A stretch of DNA of 64,000 nt from Benzoatithermus sp963720725 (GCA_963720725.1 CAVRGN010000011.1:186001-250000), one strand, 5' to 3'; shown: positions 18,111 through 26,711, counted from the stretch's first letter. Made by a program: numbers and translations. The notes: generated by a model not told the origin, from the sequence alone.

Positions 18111-18530
18111 ATGCTCCGCTTCGCCATGGTCGGGCTCGCCGCGGCCCTGACGCAGTCCTGCGCGACGGCGCCGCCGGGCCCGCTGCCCGCCGACCTCGCC
18201 GGCACCCACTGGGCCGCCAAGACGGTGGCGGGCGCACGCGTGCCCGAAGACGTGGCGGTGACCCTGGAGTTCGCCGGCGCCGACCGGATCGGCGGGCGCG
18301 CCGGATGCAACCGCTACATGGGCCCGATCGCCCTCGTCGACGGCCGGCTGCGGGTGGGGCCGCTCGCAACCACGCGTATGGCATGCCCGCCGCCGCAGAT
18401 GACCGTCGAGAGCGCCTTCCTGGCCGCTCTGGACGGCGCCCAGGCGCTGCGGCGCGACAATGGCGCTCTGGTGATCGAGCCACCCTCCGGCGGCGGCGAG
18501 ACCAGGCTGCTGCCCTTCACCCCGCCCTGA
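18111..18530 (+). CDS. META-domain protein, possible lipoprotein
   Basis: A 139-residue second META-domain protein. The N-terminus (MLRFAMVGLAAALTQSCATA) is a signal peptide that may be lipidated at Cys17, though TQSC is a poor lipobox. The META domain shows DLAGTHWAAKTVAGARVP, IGGRAGCNRYMGPIALV and TRMACPPPQMTVESAFLAAL. It belongs with the preceding gene; both could be envelope proteins. It converges on corA with a 6-base gap. Confidence 0.78.
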   Translation: MLRFAMVGLAAALTQSCATAPPGPLPADLAGTHWAAKTVAGARVPEDVAVTLEFAGADRIGGRAGCNRYMGPIALVDGRLRVGPLATTRMACPPPQMTVESAFLAALDGAQALRRDNGALVIEPPSGGGETRLLPFTPP

Positions 18531-18536
18531 GGCGGC

Positions 18537-19508
18537 TCAGATCCAGCCGGAACGGCGGAACTGCCAGAACAGCAGGCCGGCAGTGCCGAAGATCAGCCCG
18601 ATCACCATGAAATAGCCGTAGTGCCAGCTCAGCTCGGGCATGTAGTCGAAGTTCATGCCGTAGATGCCGGCGATCGCCGTCGGCACGGCCAGGATCGCGG
18701 CCCAGCCCGCGAACTTGCGCGACACCTCGCCTTGGCGCGAGGATTCCAGCAGGTGCGCCGCCTCGAAGGCAAAGCTCAGCACCTCGCGCAACCCGTCGAT
18801 GGTCTCGTTGACCCGGACCACATGGTCGAGCACGTCCTTGAAATAGGGGCGCATGTTCTTGTCGATGAACGGCAGCTCGACATGGCGCAACCGCTGGCAG
18901 ACCTCGATCATCGGCGCGGAGACCCGACGCAGCCGCACCAGCTCGCGGCGCAGCTCGTAGATCCGCTCGATGTCGGCGCGGCCGATGCGGTCCTGCAGCA
19001 GGCGCTCCTCGATCGCGTCCACCTCCTCGACCGCGGCGTCGACCACCGGCATGTAGTTGTCGACGACATAGTCGAGCAGCGCGTGCAGCACGTAGTCGAC
19101 GCCGTGGGACAGCAGCTTCGGCGCGGCCTCGCAGCGGGTGCGCACCGGCAGGTAGGATTGCGAGGCGCCGTGGCGGACCGAGATGATGTAGTCGGCGCCG
19201 ACGAAGATGTGGGTCTCGCCGAATGCGACCCGCGCATCCTGCAGTGCCGCGGTGCGGAGCACGACGAACAGGGAATCGCCGTAGATCTCGAGCTTGGGAA
19301 CATGGTGCGCGGTCAGCGCGTCCTCGATCGCCAGCTCGTGCAGCCCGAACTGGGCCTGCAGCGTGCGCAGGTCGTGCTCGGTCGGCTCCTGGAAGCCGAT
19401 CCAGACGAAGTCGCCCTTCTCGCGCGCCCAGGAGGCGCTGTCGCCGAGCTGGATCTCGGAGATCCGGCACCCTTGGCGGTAGGCGTAGGCGGCAACGACC
19501 CGACCCAT
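18537..19508 (-). CDS. corA: CorA-family magnesium/metal channel
   Basis: A 323-residue CorA-type channel. The long cytoplasmic part (about 1-260) starts GRVVAAYAYRQGCRISEIQL and ends in the stalk helix. The conserved pore signature YGMNFDYMPEL follows the first membrane helix near residue 285; GYFMVIGLIFGTAGLLFWQ is the second. The family conducts Mg2+ (also Co2+/Ni2+) as a pentamer. The ATG at 19508 is preceded by AAGGAG on the minus strand; an upstream ATG would add 13 residues. It is divergent from the rplU group, sharing a 191-base region. Confidence 0.93.
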   Translation of the reverse strand: MGRVVAAYAYRQGCRISEIQLGDSASWAREKGDFVWIGFQEPTEHDLRTLQAQFGLHELAIEDALTAHHVPKLEIYGDSLFVVLRTAALQDARVAFGETHIFVGADYIISVRHGASQSYLPVRTRCEAAPKLLSHGVDYVLHALLDYVVDNYMPVVDAAVEEVDAIEERLLQDRIGRADIERIYELRRELVRLRRVSAPMIEVCQRLRHVELPFIDKNMRPYFKDVLDHVVRVNETIDGLREVLSFAFEAAHLLESSRQGEVSRKFAGWAAILAVPTAIAGIYGMNFDYMPELSWHYGYFMVIGLIFGTAGLLFWQFRRSGWI

Positions 19509-19598
19509 GCTCGCTCCTTGCGCGGCTGCCGTTCCAAACGGCCGCATCGGAGCACAAGAGCGGCTCCGGCAAAACCACTCCGGTGGTGCGGCGCCGCG

Positions 19599-19626
19599 TT
19601 GACATGGTCGGCGCCATCGCTATATT
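19599..19626 (+). promoter_or_regulatory. Sigma-70 promoter for rplU-rpmA-obgE-proB
   Basis: TTGACA at 19599-19604, a 16-base spacer, then TATATT at 19621-19626. The -35 is an exact consensus match and the -10 differs at one base. It points at rplU, whose ATG is at 19700, leaving a leader of about 65 bases. Confidence 0.7.
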
Positions 19627-19699
19627 CCCGCGCCACGTCAGGCGGTGGCCTCCGGCGCACCCTTGGTTCGTCCTGTTTTCAGCCCCTCCCGGGAAGCCC

Positions 19700-20011
19700 A
19701 TGTACGCAGTGATCAAAACCGGCGGCAAACAGTATCGCGTTGCCCCGAACGAGGTGATCAAGATCGAGCGCCTCGAAGGCGAGGTCGGTGCCTCGATCAC
19801 CTTTCCCGAGGTGCTGATGGTCGGCGGCGACAACCCGGTGGTCGGCGCGCCGACCGTGGCCGGCGCGTCGGTGACCGCCACCGTGCTCGAGCAGGCCCGG
19901 GGCGAGAAGATCGTCATCTTCAAGAAGCGCCGGCGCAAGAACTACCGCCGCCGCACCGGTCACCGCCAGCTGCTGACGGTGGTGCGCATCGCCGACATCG
20001 CGGTCGCCTGA
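19700..20011 (+). CDS. rplU: Ribosomal protein L21
   Basis: 103 residues, MYAVIKTGGKQYRVAPNEVI through HRQLLTVVRIADI, matching bacterial L21 over its full length. It binds 23S rRNA in the large subunit. The KKRRRKNYRRRTGHRQ stretch near residue 75 is the conserved RNA-contacting loop. First gene of the rplU-rpmA-obgE-proB group and served by the promoter at 19599-19626. The ATG at 19700 begins the family's standard N-terminus; the open frame upstream is spurious. Confidence 0.97.
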   Translation: MYAVIKTGGKQYRVAPNEVIKIERLEGEVGASITFPEVLMVGGDNPVVGAPTVAGASVTATVLEQARGEKIVIFKKRRRKNYRRRTGHRQLLTVVRIADIAVA

Positions 20012-20030
20012 GCGGCCAGGAGAACATCCC

Positions 20031-20306
20031 ATGGCACACAAGAAGGCAGGCGGCAGTTCCCGCAACGGTCGCGACACCGCAGGCAAGCGCCTCGGCGTCA
20101 AGAAGTTCGGCGGCGAGGCGGTGATCCCGGGCAACATCCTGGTCCGGCAGCGCGGCACCAAGTGGCACCCGGGCAAGAATGTCGGCCTGGGCCGCGACTA
20201 CACCATCTACGCCATGATCGAGGGCCGGGTGCAGTTCAAGGCCCGCGACGGCCGCGTGTTCATCTCGGTGGTACCCGCCGAGCCGGTGGCCCAGGCCGCC
20301 GAGTAG
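20031..20306 (+). CDS. rpmA: Ribosomal protein L27
   Basis: 91 residues, MAHKKAGGSSRNGRDTAGKR, with the conserved GGEAVIPGNILVRQRGTKWHPG core. L27 sits near the peptidyl-transferase centre, its N-terminus reaching toward the P-site tRNA. The N-terminus begins MAHKKAGGSS as in Gram-negative L27, with no extra leader that would need cleavage. It follows rplU by 19 bases with an AGGAGAA site before the ATG. Confidence 0.97.
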   Translation: MAHKKAGGSSRNGRDTAGKRLGVKKFGGEAVIPGNILVRQRGTKWHPGKNVGLGRDYTIYAMIEGRVQFKARDGRVFISVVPAEPVAQAAE

Positions 20307-20352
20307 TCTCCAGCAGTAGCCGGCGGGACGCCCCTCCGGCCGGGGCCCCGTC

Positions 20353-21363
20353 ATGCGCTTTCTCGATTCCGCCAAGATCTGGGTCCAGAGCGGCCATGGC
20401 GGCGCCGGTGCCGCCAGCTTCCGGCGCGAGAAGTTCATCGAGTTCGGCGGCCCCAACGGCGGCGACGGCGGCCGGGGCGGGCATGTGGTCGCGGTGGCCG
20501 ATCCGGCGCTGAACACGCTGATCGACTACCGCTACCGGCAGCATTTCAAGGCGAAGACCGGCCAGTCCGGCATGAAGCAGGAACGTACCGGCAAGGGTGG
20601 CGCGGACGTGAGCTTGCGCGTGCCCGTGGGCACCCAGATCTACGCCGAGGACGGCGAGACGCTGCTGGCCGACCTGCTCACGCCCGGGCAGGAGATCGTC
20701 ATCTGCCGCGGCGGCGACGGCGGCCGCGGCAACGTCCACTTCAAGACCTCGACCAACCGCGCCCCGCGCCGTGCCGAGCCGGGCTTTCCCGGCGAGGAGC
20801 GCTGGATCTGGCTCAAGCTCAAGCTGCTCGCCGATGCCGGCCTGGTCGGCCTGCCCAACGCCGGCAAGTCGACCTTTCTGGCCTCGGTCAGCCGCGCCAC
20901 GCCCAAGATCGCCGACTATCCGTTCACAACCCTCGAGCCGATGCTGGGCACGATCGTGGTCGGCCATGACAGCTTCGTCATCGCCGACATTCCCGGCCTG
21001 ATCGAGGGTGCGTCCGAGGGCAAGGGGCTGGGCGACCGCTTCCTCGGCCACATCGAGCGCTGTGCCGCCCTGATCCATCTGGTCGACGCCACCCAGGACG
21101 AGCCTGTCAAGGCCTGGCGCACCATCCGCCGCGAGCTCGCAGCCTACCAGCACGGCCTTGTCGACAAGCCCGAGATCCTGTGCCTGTCCAAGATCGACGC
21201 GGTCGCGCCCGAGGAGCTGGCGCTCAAGCGCCGCAAGCTCAAGCGCGCGGCCAAGGGCGAGGTGCACCTGCTCTCCGCCGTGGCGCATCAGGGTCTTGAG
21301 CCGGTGCTGCACCGGGTCCTGGAGCTGGTCCGGGACCGGCGCGAGCGGGCGGCCGCCGCCTGA
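20353..21363 (+). CDS. obgE: Obg-family GTPase ObgE/CgtA
   Basis: A 336-residue GTPase. The glycine-rich Obg domain comes first (about 1-158: FLDSAKIWVQSGHGGAGAAS; GGNGGDGGRGGHVV-like text), then the G domain: GLPNAGKSTFLA (P-loop), DIPGLIEGASEGKGLG (G3), LSKIDAV (G4). It is the short form that ends soon after the G domain. It assists large-subunit maturation and couples growth to stringent signals. It lies downstream of the L21/L27 genes, a conserved order, and its stop shares one base with the start of proB. Confidence 0.96.
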   Translation: MRFLDSAKIWVQSGHGGAGAASFRREKFIEFGGPNGGDGGRGGHVVAVADPALNTLIDYRYRQHFKAKTGQSGMKQERTGKGGADVSLRVPVGTQIYAEDGETLLADLLTPGQEIVICRGGDGGRGNVHFKTSTNRAPRRAEPGFPGEERWIWLKLKLLADAGLVGLPNAGKSTFLASVSRATPKIADYPFTTLEPMLGTIVVGHDSFVIADIPGLIEGASEGKGLGDRFLGHIERCAALIHLVDATQDEPVKAWRTIRRELAAYQHGLVDKPEILCLSKIDAVAPEELALKRRKLKRAAKGEVHLLSAVAHQGLEPVLHRVLELVRDRRERAAAA

Positions 21364-22481
21364 TGGAGCGGCTGGCCAAGGCCCTGGCCGGTCGTCGCCT
21401 GGTGGTCAAGGTCGGCTCCTCGCTCCTGGTCGAGCCCGGCGGCCGGGTGCGGCAGGGCTGGCTCGACGGTCTCGCCCATGACGTCGCGGCCCTGCGTGGC
21501 CGCGGCCAGCAGGTCGCCATCGTCACCTCCGGTGCCATCGCGCTGGGCCGGCACCGGCTGGGACTGCCGCAGCGCCCCCTGCGGCTGGAGGAGAAGCAGG
21601 CCGCCGCCGCCTCGGGCCAGATCCTGCTCGCCCGCGCTTGGCAGGAGAGCCTCGCCCGGGTCGGGCTCGAGACCGCGCAGATCCTGATCACCCTCGACGA
21701 CACCGAGGCGCGCCGCCGCTACCTGAACGCCCGCGCTACCGTCGAGACCCTGCTCAAGCTGGGCGTTGTTCCGGTCGTCAACGAGAACGACACGGTGGCG
21801 ACCGGCGAGATCCGCTTCGGCGACAATGACCGGCTCTCGGCCCGGGTGGCCGTCATGGCGCTGGCCGACACGCTGGTCCTGCTGTCGGACGTGGACGGTC
21901 TCTACAGCGCCGACCCGCGCAAGGATGCCCAGGCGGGCCACCTGCCCCTGGTCGAGGCGATCACGCCCGAGATCGAGGCCATGGCCGGCGGCTCCGGCAG
22001 CCTGGTCGGCACCGGCGGCATGGTCAGCAAGCTGATCGCCGCCAGGATGGCCACCGCCTCCGGCTGCGCCGTCGTTCTCGCGCACGGCCAGACCGAGCAG
22101 CCGCTCGCCGCCCTCGCCGCCGGCGCGCGCTGCACCCTGTTCACCCCCACCGTCTCGCCGCGACGGGCGCGCAAGGACTGGATCGCCGCCAGCCTCGCCG
22201 TGATCGGCACGCTGCGCATCGACGAGGGTGCGGTAGCGGCGCTCCGGCGCGGCTCCAGCCTGCTGCCGGCCGGCGTCACCGCGGTCGAGGGCAGCTTCGA
22301 GCGCGGCGACGCCGTCCTGGTCCGCGCCCCCGACGGCACCGCCGTCGCCAAGGGCCTGGCCGCCTTCGACGCCGGCGACGCCAGGGCGCTCGTCGGCCGG
22401 CGCACCGACGAGATCGAGGCCATCCTGGGCTATCGCGGCCGGGCCGAGATGCTGCACCGGGACGATCTGGTCCTGCTCTGA
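21363..22481 (+). CDS. proB: Glutamate 5-kinase
   Basis: A 372-residue enzyme that phosphorylates glutamate, the first step of proline synthesis. The kinase domain spans about 1-260: RLVVKVGSSLLVEPGG, TSGAIALGRHRLGLP, VVNENDTVATGEIRFGDND, and GTGGMVSKLIAARMAT. A C-terminal PUA domain (about 275-365) is present, as in most bacterial ProB. The enzyme is usually inhibited by proline. Its partner gene proA is not found in the window. It overlaps obgE by one base, so it is translated with it. Confidence 0.96.
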   Translation: MERLAKALAGRRLVVKVGSSLLVEPGGRVRQGWLDGLAHDVAALRGRGQQVAIVTSGAIALGRHRLGLPQRPLRLEEKQAAAASGQILLARAWQESLARVGLETAQILITLDDTEARRRYLNARATVETLLKLGVVPVVNENDTVATGEIRFGDNDRLSARVAVMALADTLVLLSDVDGLYSADPRKDAQAGHLPLVEAITPEIEAMAGGSGSLVGTGGMVSKLIAARMATASGCAVVLAHGQTEQPLAALAAGARCTLFTPTVSPRRARKDWIAASLAVIGTLRIDEGAVAALRRGSSLLPAGVTAVEGSFERGDAVLVRAPDGTAVAKGLAAFDAGDARALVGRRTDEIEAILGYRGRAEMLHRDDLVLL

Positions 22482-22866
22482 CGGCGCCCTATCGACGGGC
22501 GTCGATGCGGGCGAGCGGCCCGGGCCAAGCGAGGATCCCGGCGTGGGAGGTCGCCAGTAGGGCGGTCCATTCGAGCACGGTCGCCACGGACGGGGCCGGC
22601 GGAACCCGCGTGCCGTCGCGGGAGGATCCCAGACCTGCGCCTGCCGCATCGACGGGTGCGCTCGGCTGCCCGATCCGCGTTTCCAGGCAAGCAGTTCACG
22701 CGCAGCGACATTGCCGAGCCATGAGAATTTCGCATGATACGGTCCCGCCCGGAGCGGCTAGGGTGGCCCTACCCCAAAGATAGGGCCGAGCCACCCGTTC
22801 GCGGTTGGCCGGAGAGCGTGGCGCTGACGCAAACTCCGCCACAGCGGGTAAAGGGAGGCTTGGGCG
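22482..22866. other. Intergenic region between proB and mtkA
   Basis: 385 bases without a gene that I can support. A minus-strand frame ending near 22490 reads as plausible protein (ATVLEWTALLATSHAG, then about 16 more residues to a stop) but has no start codon upstream and could be a remnant. The right third carries a hairpin, GGCCCTA at 22765-22771 pairing with TAGGGCC at 22781-22787 over nine bases, about 80 bases before mtkA; it could terminate the previous unit or lie in the mtkA leader. Confidence 0.4.
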
Positions 22867-24039
22867 GTGGACATTCACGAATACCAGGCGAAGGAGCTGC
22901 TCGCCAATTTCGGCGTGCCCGTGCCGCAGGGGGGACTGGCCTACAGCCCCGAGCAGGCAGCCTACCGGGCGCGCGAGATCGGCGGCGAGGCCTGGGTGGT
23001 CAAGGCGCAGATCCATTCCGGCGGCCGCGGCAAGGCGGGTGGCGTCAAGCTGTGCCGCAGCGATCGCGAGATCGAGGACGCGGCCGAGGAGATGCTCGGC
23101 CGGACCCTGGTCACCGAGCAGACCGGTGCCCGCGGCAAGCTGGTCTCGCGGATCTATGTCGAGCCCGCCGTGAAGTGGCAGCGCGAGCTCTATCTGGGCT
23201 TCGTGCTCGACCGGAAGACCGAGCGGGTGATGGTCGTCGCCTCCTCGGCCGGCGGCATGGAGATCGAGCAGATCGCCCACGAGAAGCCGGACACGCTGAT
23301 CCGGATCGCGGTCGAGCCCGCCGTCGGCATGCAGGCGTTCCAGGCGCGCGAGCTCGCCTTCGCGCTCGGCCTCGAGGCCGGGCAGATCGCCCCCGCCGTG
23401 GCCACCATCCTCGGCTGCTACCGGGCCTTCCGCGAACTCGACGCGACCATGGTCGAGATCAACCCGCTGATCGTCACCGAAGAGGGCGGCATGCTCGCCC
23501 TCGACGCCAAGATGAGCTTCGACGACAACGCGTTGTTCCGCCGGCCGCAGATCGCCGAGCTGCGCGACAAGTCGCAGGAGGACCCGCGCGAGACCCAGGC
23601 GGCCGACCGCGGTCTGTCCTATGTCGGCCTCGACGGCGACATCGGCTGCATCGTCAACGGCGCCGGGCTGGCCATGGCGACCATGGACATGATCAAGCTC
23701 GCCGGCGGCGAGCCCGCCAACTTCCTCGACATCGGCGGCGGCGCCACGCCCGAGCGGGTGGCGCGCGCCTTCAAGCTGGTGACCATGGACAAGAACGTGA
23801 AGGCGGTGCTGGTCAACATCTTCGCCGGCATCAACCGCTGCGACTGGGTCGCCCAGGGCGTGGTCAAGGCGGTCGAGATCGAGCCGTTGAGCGTGCCGCT
23901 GATCGTCCGGCTCGCCGGGACGCATGTCGAGGAGGGCCGCGAGATCCTGGCGCAGAGCGGGGTCGACCTGATCTCCGCCACCAGCCTCGCCGACGCGGCC
24001 CAGAAGTCGGTCGCCGCCGCCAGCACCCGCGCCGCCTGA
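22867..24039 (+). CDS. mtkA: Malate-CoA ligase (malate thiokinase) subunit beta
   Basis: A 390-residue ATP-grasp subunit closely resembling MtkA of methylotrophs rather than SucC. The order MDIHEYQAKELLANFGVPVP, VVKAQIHSGGRGKAGGVKLC, FRELDATMVEINPLIVTEEG, DAKMSFDDNALFRR and NGAGLAMATMDMIKLAGGEP matches. It joins malate and CoA with ATP to give malyl-CoA, feeding malyl-CoA lyase in the serine cycle. SucC would look similar; the FRRPQIAELRD-SQEDPRE text and the following mtkB favour the malate enzyme. Start is GTG (22867) after GGGAGG. The two subunits are 11 bases apart. Confidence 0.9.
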   Translation: MDIHEYQAKELLANFGVPVPQGGLAYSPEQAAYRAREIGGEAWVVKAQIHSGGRGKAGGVKLCRSDREIEDAAEEMLGRTLVTEQTGARGKLVSRIYVEPAVKWQRELYLGFVLDRKTERVMVVASSAGGMEIEQIAHEKPDTLIRIAVEPAVGMQAFQARELAFALGLEAGQIAPAVATILGCYRAFRELDATMVEINPLIVTEEGGMLALDAKMSFDDNALFRRPQIAELRDKSQEDPRETQAADRGLSYVGLDGDIGCIVNGAGLAMATMDMIKLAGGEPANFLDIGGGATPERVARAFKLVTMDKNVKAVLVNIFAGINRCDWVAQGVVKAVEIEPLSVPLIVRLAGTHVEEGREILAQSGVDLISATSLADAAQKSVAAASTRAA

Positions 24040-24050
24040 GGACCGCTCCC

Positions 24051-24965
24051 ATGGCCATCCTGATCGACGAGAACACCCGCGTCCTGGTGCAGGGCATCAC
24101 CGGCAAGATCGGCGCCTTCCACACCGAGGAGATGATCGCCTACGGCACGCAGGTCGTGGGCGGCGTGACGCCGGGCAAGGGCGGCACGCGGGTTCACGAC
24201 CGGCCGGTGTTCGACACCGTCAAGGACGCGGTCGCCGCCACCGGTGCCGACGCCACCATCGTGTTCGTGCCCCCGCCCTACGCCGCCGATTCCATCATGG
24301 AGGCGGCCGACGCCGGCATCCGGGTCTGCGTCGCCATCACCGACGGCATCCCCGCCCAGGACATGATCCGGGTGAAGCGCTACATGCGCCGCTACAAGGC
24401 CGAGAACCGGATGCGGCTGATGGGCCCCAATTGTGCCGGCGTGATCAGCCCCGGCCGCTGCATGATGGGCATCATGCCTGGCCACATCTACCTGCAGGGC
24501 CGGGTCGGCGTCGTCGGCCGCTCGGGCACGCTCGGCTACGAGGCCGCGGCACAGATGAAGGAGCTGGGCATCGGCATCACCACCAGCGTCGGCATCGGCG
24601 GCGACCCGATCAACGGCAGCTCGTTCAAGGACGCGCTCGAGCAGTTCGAGCAGGACCCCGACACCGACGCCGTCCTGATGATCGGCGAGATCGGCGGGCC
24701 GCAGGAGGCCGAGGCCGGCCAGTGGGCCAAGGACAATATGAGCAAGCCGGTGGCGGCCTACATCGCCGGCCTCTCCGCCCCCAAGGGCCGCAAGATGGGC
24801 CATGCCGGGGCGATCATCTCGGCCTTCGGCGAGAGTGCTCCGGAGAAGGTCGAGATCCTGCGCGCGGCGGGCGTGACCATCGCGCCGACGCCGGCCGAGC
24901 TCGGCACGACGATGGCCGCTCTGCTCGCCCGACTGCCCGAAAAGGCGCTGCGCCGGGCGAGCTGA
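24051..24965 (+). CDS. mtkB: Malate-CoA ligase (malate thiokinase) subunit alpha
   Basis: A 304-residue CoA-binding and phosphohistidine subunit. AILIDENTRVLVQGITGKIG (CoA domain), GTQVVGGVTPGKGGT, FVPPPYAADSIMEA and the active-site histidine in KMGHAGAIISAFGES are all present. It is a little longer than SucD and carries EEMIAYGTQVVGG and QMKELGIGITTSV like MtkB. It works with the beta subunit upstream to form malyl-CoA. A separate lyase of the right family (39559) and mesaconyl-CoA hydratase (45507) support the malate assignment. Confidence 0.9.
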   Translation: MAILIDENTRVLVQGITGKIGAFHTEEMIAYGTQVVGGVTPGKGGTRVHDRPVFDTVKDAVAATGADATIVFVPPPYAADSIMEAADAGIRVCVAITDGIPAQDMIRVKRYMRRYKAENRMRLMGPNCAGVISPGRCMMGIMPGHIYLQGRVGVVGRSGTLGYEAAAQMKELGIGITTSVGIGGDPINGSSFKDALEQFEQDPDTDAVLMIGEIGGPQEAEAGQWAKDNMSKPVAAYIAGLSAPKGRKMGHAGAIISAFGESAPEKVEILRAAGVTIAPTPAELGTTMAALLARLPEKALRRAS

Positions 24966-24974
24966 GCCGTCCGG

Positions 24975-25307
24975 TCAGGCGGCGCCAGGCGCCCGATAGG
25001 TGTCGATGCCGGCGGCCATGGCATAGACTGCCTTCGCGTCGGCGGTGGTCATCGCCGGCACGGTCTTGGCGTCCGTGACGCCGCCGGTCGAGGCGGCCTT
25101 GATGATGTAGGCGGCTGCGTGCTTCTCGCTCGGCAGGTCGGCGACGATGAGGAAGTCGTACTCGCCGAAGGTGAGGTAATAGGCCAGCATCTTGCCGCCG
25201 GCGGCCTCGATCAGCTTGGCGGCGGCCTCCGACCGGTCCTCGGGCTTCGCGATCATGCCCTTGAGCGCGTCGCTGCTGTAGCGGCCCTGGGTGATGAACA
25301 ATGGCAT
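24975..25307 (-). CDS. GYD-domain protein
   Basis: A 110-residue small protein of the GYD group: MPLFITQGRYSSDALKGMIA, KMLAYYLTFGEYDFLIVADLP, then TVPAMTTADA. GYD proteins are small, soluble, ferredoxin-like dimers with no settled role. The start is the ATG at 25307, preceded by GGGGAG on the minus strand; the frame continues upstream but the family begins here. It converges on mtkB with a 9-base gap. Function unknown. Confidence 0.85.
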   Translation of the reverse strand: MPLFITQGRYSSDALKGMIAKPEDRSEAAAKLIEAAGGKMLAYYLTFGEYDFLIVADLPSEKHAAAYIIKAASTGGVTDAKTVPAMTTADAKAVYAMAAGIDTYRAPGAA

Positions 25308-25573
25308 CGTGGTGCTCCCCGACCGCGTCGCCATGCATGATGCGGGACGAGCGCGATGTTGCCTCCTAGGCTCGACCGGTAGGTGCCGATAGACCGCCGA
25401 TGGCCGCAGGCGGTGTGCGTTTGGCACCGGGCTGCGGTCGAGAAGGCGCAACGGGTAGGGCCAATGCGCGGCCGTCCCGACCCGCATGGTCGGTTCCTGC
25501 AATCAAGCCGCGACTGCCCGCTCCCGCCTGCCCGGCGGACCTGGCGCAGGCTATGGGCAACGTCACGGACCGC

Positions 25574-25786
25574 TCAGCTCTTGCGCCGCAGCAACTCCGG
25601 CCTGTGCGCCGCCTTTGCGCCCGACTTCCCGCTCTCGACCAGATATTGCGGATCGTCCGGACTTGCCTTGGCGACGTGGCCCTTGATCCGCGTGCGCGCG
25701 GTCAGCTTCCTCACCACCTTGCCCTCGGTCGTGCCTTGGGAGGTCTCCCAGCGCACCTCGTCGCCGGGCGCGAGCTTCTTCGCCAT
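25574..25786 (-). CDS. DUF2945 (HVA1-type Tudor-like) small protein
   Basis: A 70-residue basic protein: AKKLAPGDEVRWETSQGTTE, GKVVRKLTARTRIKGHVAKA, SPDDPQYLVESGKSGAKAAH. This is the DUF2945/HVA1 family, a short SH3/Tudor-like beta barrel seen in many bacteria and fungi, of unknown role. Start is ATG at 25786. A 280-base region up to the ModE-like gene holds no gene. Confidence 0.85.
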   Translation of the reverse strand: MAKKLAPGDEVRWETSQGTTEGKVVRKLTARTRIKGHVAKASPDDPQYLVESGKSGAKAAHRPELLRRKS

Positions 25787-26048
25787 TGCCGTCTCCGGAG
25801 TCGGTCGCCCGGCGACCAACCGTCCGCTGCGCCCCGTGTTCCGGTGGCGCGGCCGGGCGCGCCCAGGCGGGCTCAGCGGCGCACGCGTTCGATCATCGCG
25901 GGAACCGGCCGGCAGACCGTGTTGCAGACGGGTGGCCGTGGCGCAGCCTGCCAGGGCATGGAGCAGGAACTCCACCGGGTTGGCGCCTTCGTTGTTGCGT
26001 CCCGGCCATGCCCGCCGGGCGCCGCGGATCGCTTGTCCGGAGGAGCGC

Positions 26049-26077
26049 CACGGGCCATGCTCCCGGCATGGCCCGTG
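26049..26077 (+). promoter_or_regulatory. Perfect 12-bp hairpin enclosing the start codon of the ModE-like gene
   Basis: CACGGGCCATGC (26049-26060) and GCATGGCCCGTG (26066-26077) are perfect complements with a five-base loop. The ATG of the next gene (26068-26070) lies inside the right arm, and a GGAGGAG site (26039-26045) lies just before the left arm. In RNA this could hide the start codon; as DNA it could be a dyad operator. Confidence 0.6.
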
Positions 26078-26427
26078 TGTTCCTTCGTGTCGACTTCGTC
26101 CCGAGCGGCAGGATCGGCCCCGGCAAGATCGCGCTCCTGGAGCAGATCGACCGCACCGGCTCCATCTCCGGCGCCGGCCGCGCGCTTGGCATGTCCTACC
26201 GGCGCGCCTGGGTGCTCGTCGACGAGCTCAACCATCTGTTCGCGGCACCGCTCGTGACCACGCAGTTGGGCGGCCAGCACGGCGGCGGTGCGGTTCTGAC
26301 CGAGCTCGGTGCCAGCCTCGTCGCCCGGTTCCGGGCGTTGGAGCAGGCCGCCGGGCCGCTCGTGGACGAGCATCTCGGCCGGTTCGAGGCGATGGCGGCC
26401 AAGGCCGCCGAGCGCGAGGGTGGCTAG
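26068..26427 (+). CDS. ModE-type HTH regulator without TOBE domain
   Basis: A 119-residue winged-helix protein: LRVDFVPSGRIGPGKIALLE, TGSISGAGRALGMSYRRAWV, LVDELNHLFAAPLVTTQLGG, then a helix. This is the LysR-like N-terminal domain of ModE, which represses molybdate uptake genes when molybdate is bound. The molybdate-binding di-TOBE half is absent, while a single Mop/TOBE protein is encoded next door on the other strand, so the two functions are split. HTH-only ModE-like proteins are known, but whether they sense molybdate themselves is unclear. The start codon lies in a perfect hairpin; GTG at 26077 is an alternative. Confidence 0.82.
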   Translation: MARVFLRVDFVPSGRIGPGKIALLEQIDRTGSISGAGRALGMSYRRAWVLVDELNHLFAAPLVTTQLGGQHGGGAVLTELGASLVARFRALEQAAGPLVDEHLGRFEAMAAKAAEREGG

Positions 26428-26630
26428 TCCTTGCCGACCATCACGTCGGACGCCTTGACGACCGCATAGGCCTCGTCGCCGACCTTGAGGCCGAGCTCGT
26501 CCACCGACATGTTGGTGATCGCGGCGGTGACGACGGTGCCGCCGACGTCGATCTTCACATGCGCCGTGGTCGCACCCTTGGTGACCTCGGTGACCTTGCC
26601 CTTGAGGCGATTGCGCGCGCTGATTCGCAT
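26424..26630 (-). CDS. Mop (single TOBE domain) molybdate-binding protein
   Basis: A 68-residue molbindin: MRISARNRLKGKVTEVTKGA, TTAHVKIDVGGTVVTAAITN, MSVDELGLKVGDEAYAVVKA. Single-Mop proteins form hexamers that bind several molybdate ions and store or buffer them. The start is ATG at 26630 with GGAGA just upstream; GTG three bases earlier is also possible. Its end overlaps the end of the ModE-like gene by four bases, and its start is divergent from modA, so the Mo-box between them may act on both. Confidence 0.9.
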   Translation of the reverse strand: MRISARNRLKGKVTEVTKGATTAHVKIDVGGTVVTAAITNMSVDELGLKVGDEAYAVVKASDVMVGKD

Positions 26631-26711
26631 CACTGTTCTCCATGCGTGGATTTCCGGCCGCTGGGCGGCCCGAGCCGCGCCTCCATAGACGTCTTCGCGC
26701 GGGCGCGAAAG

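Noticed and set aside
22505..22783. A 92-codon frame between proB and mtkA
   Set aside because: No start site, no domain, and low-complexity composition; a minus-strand fragment there is equally weak.
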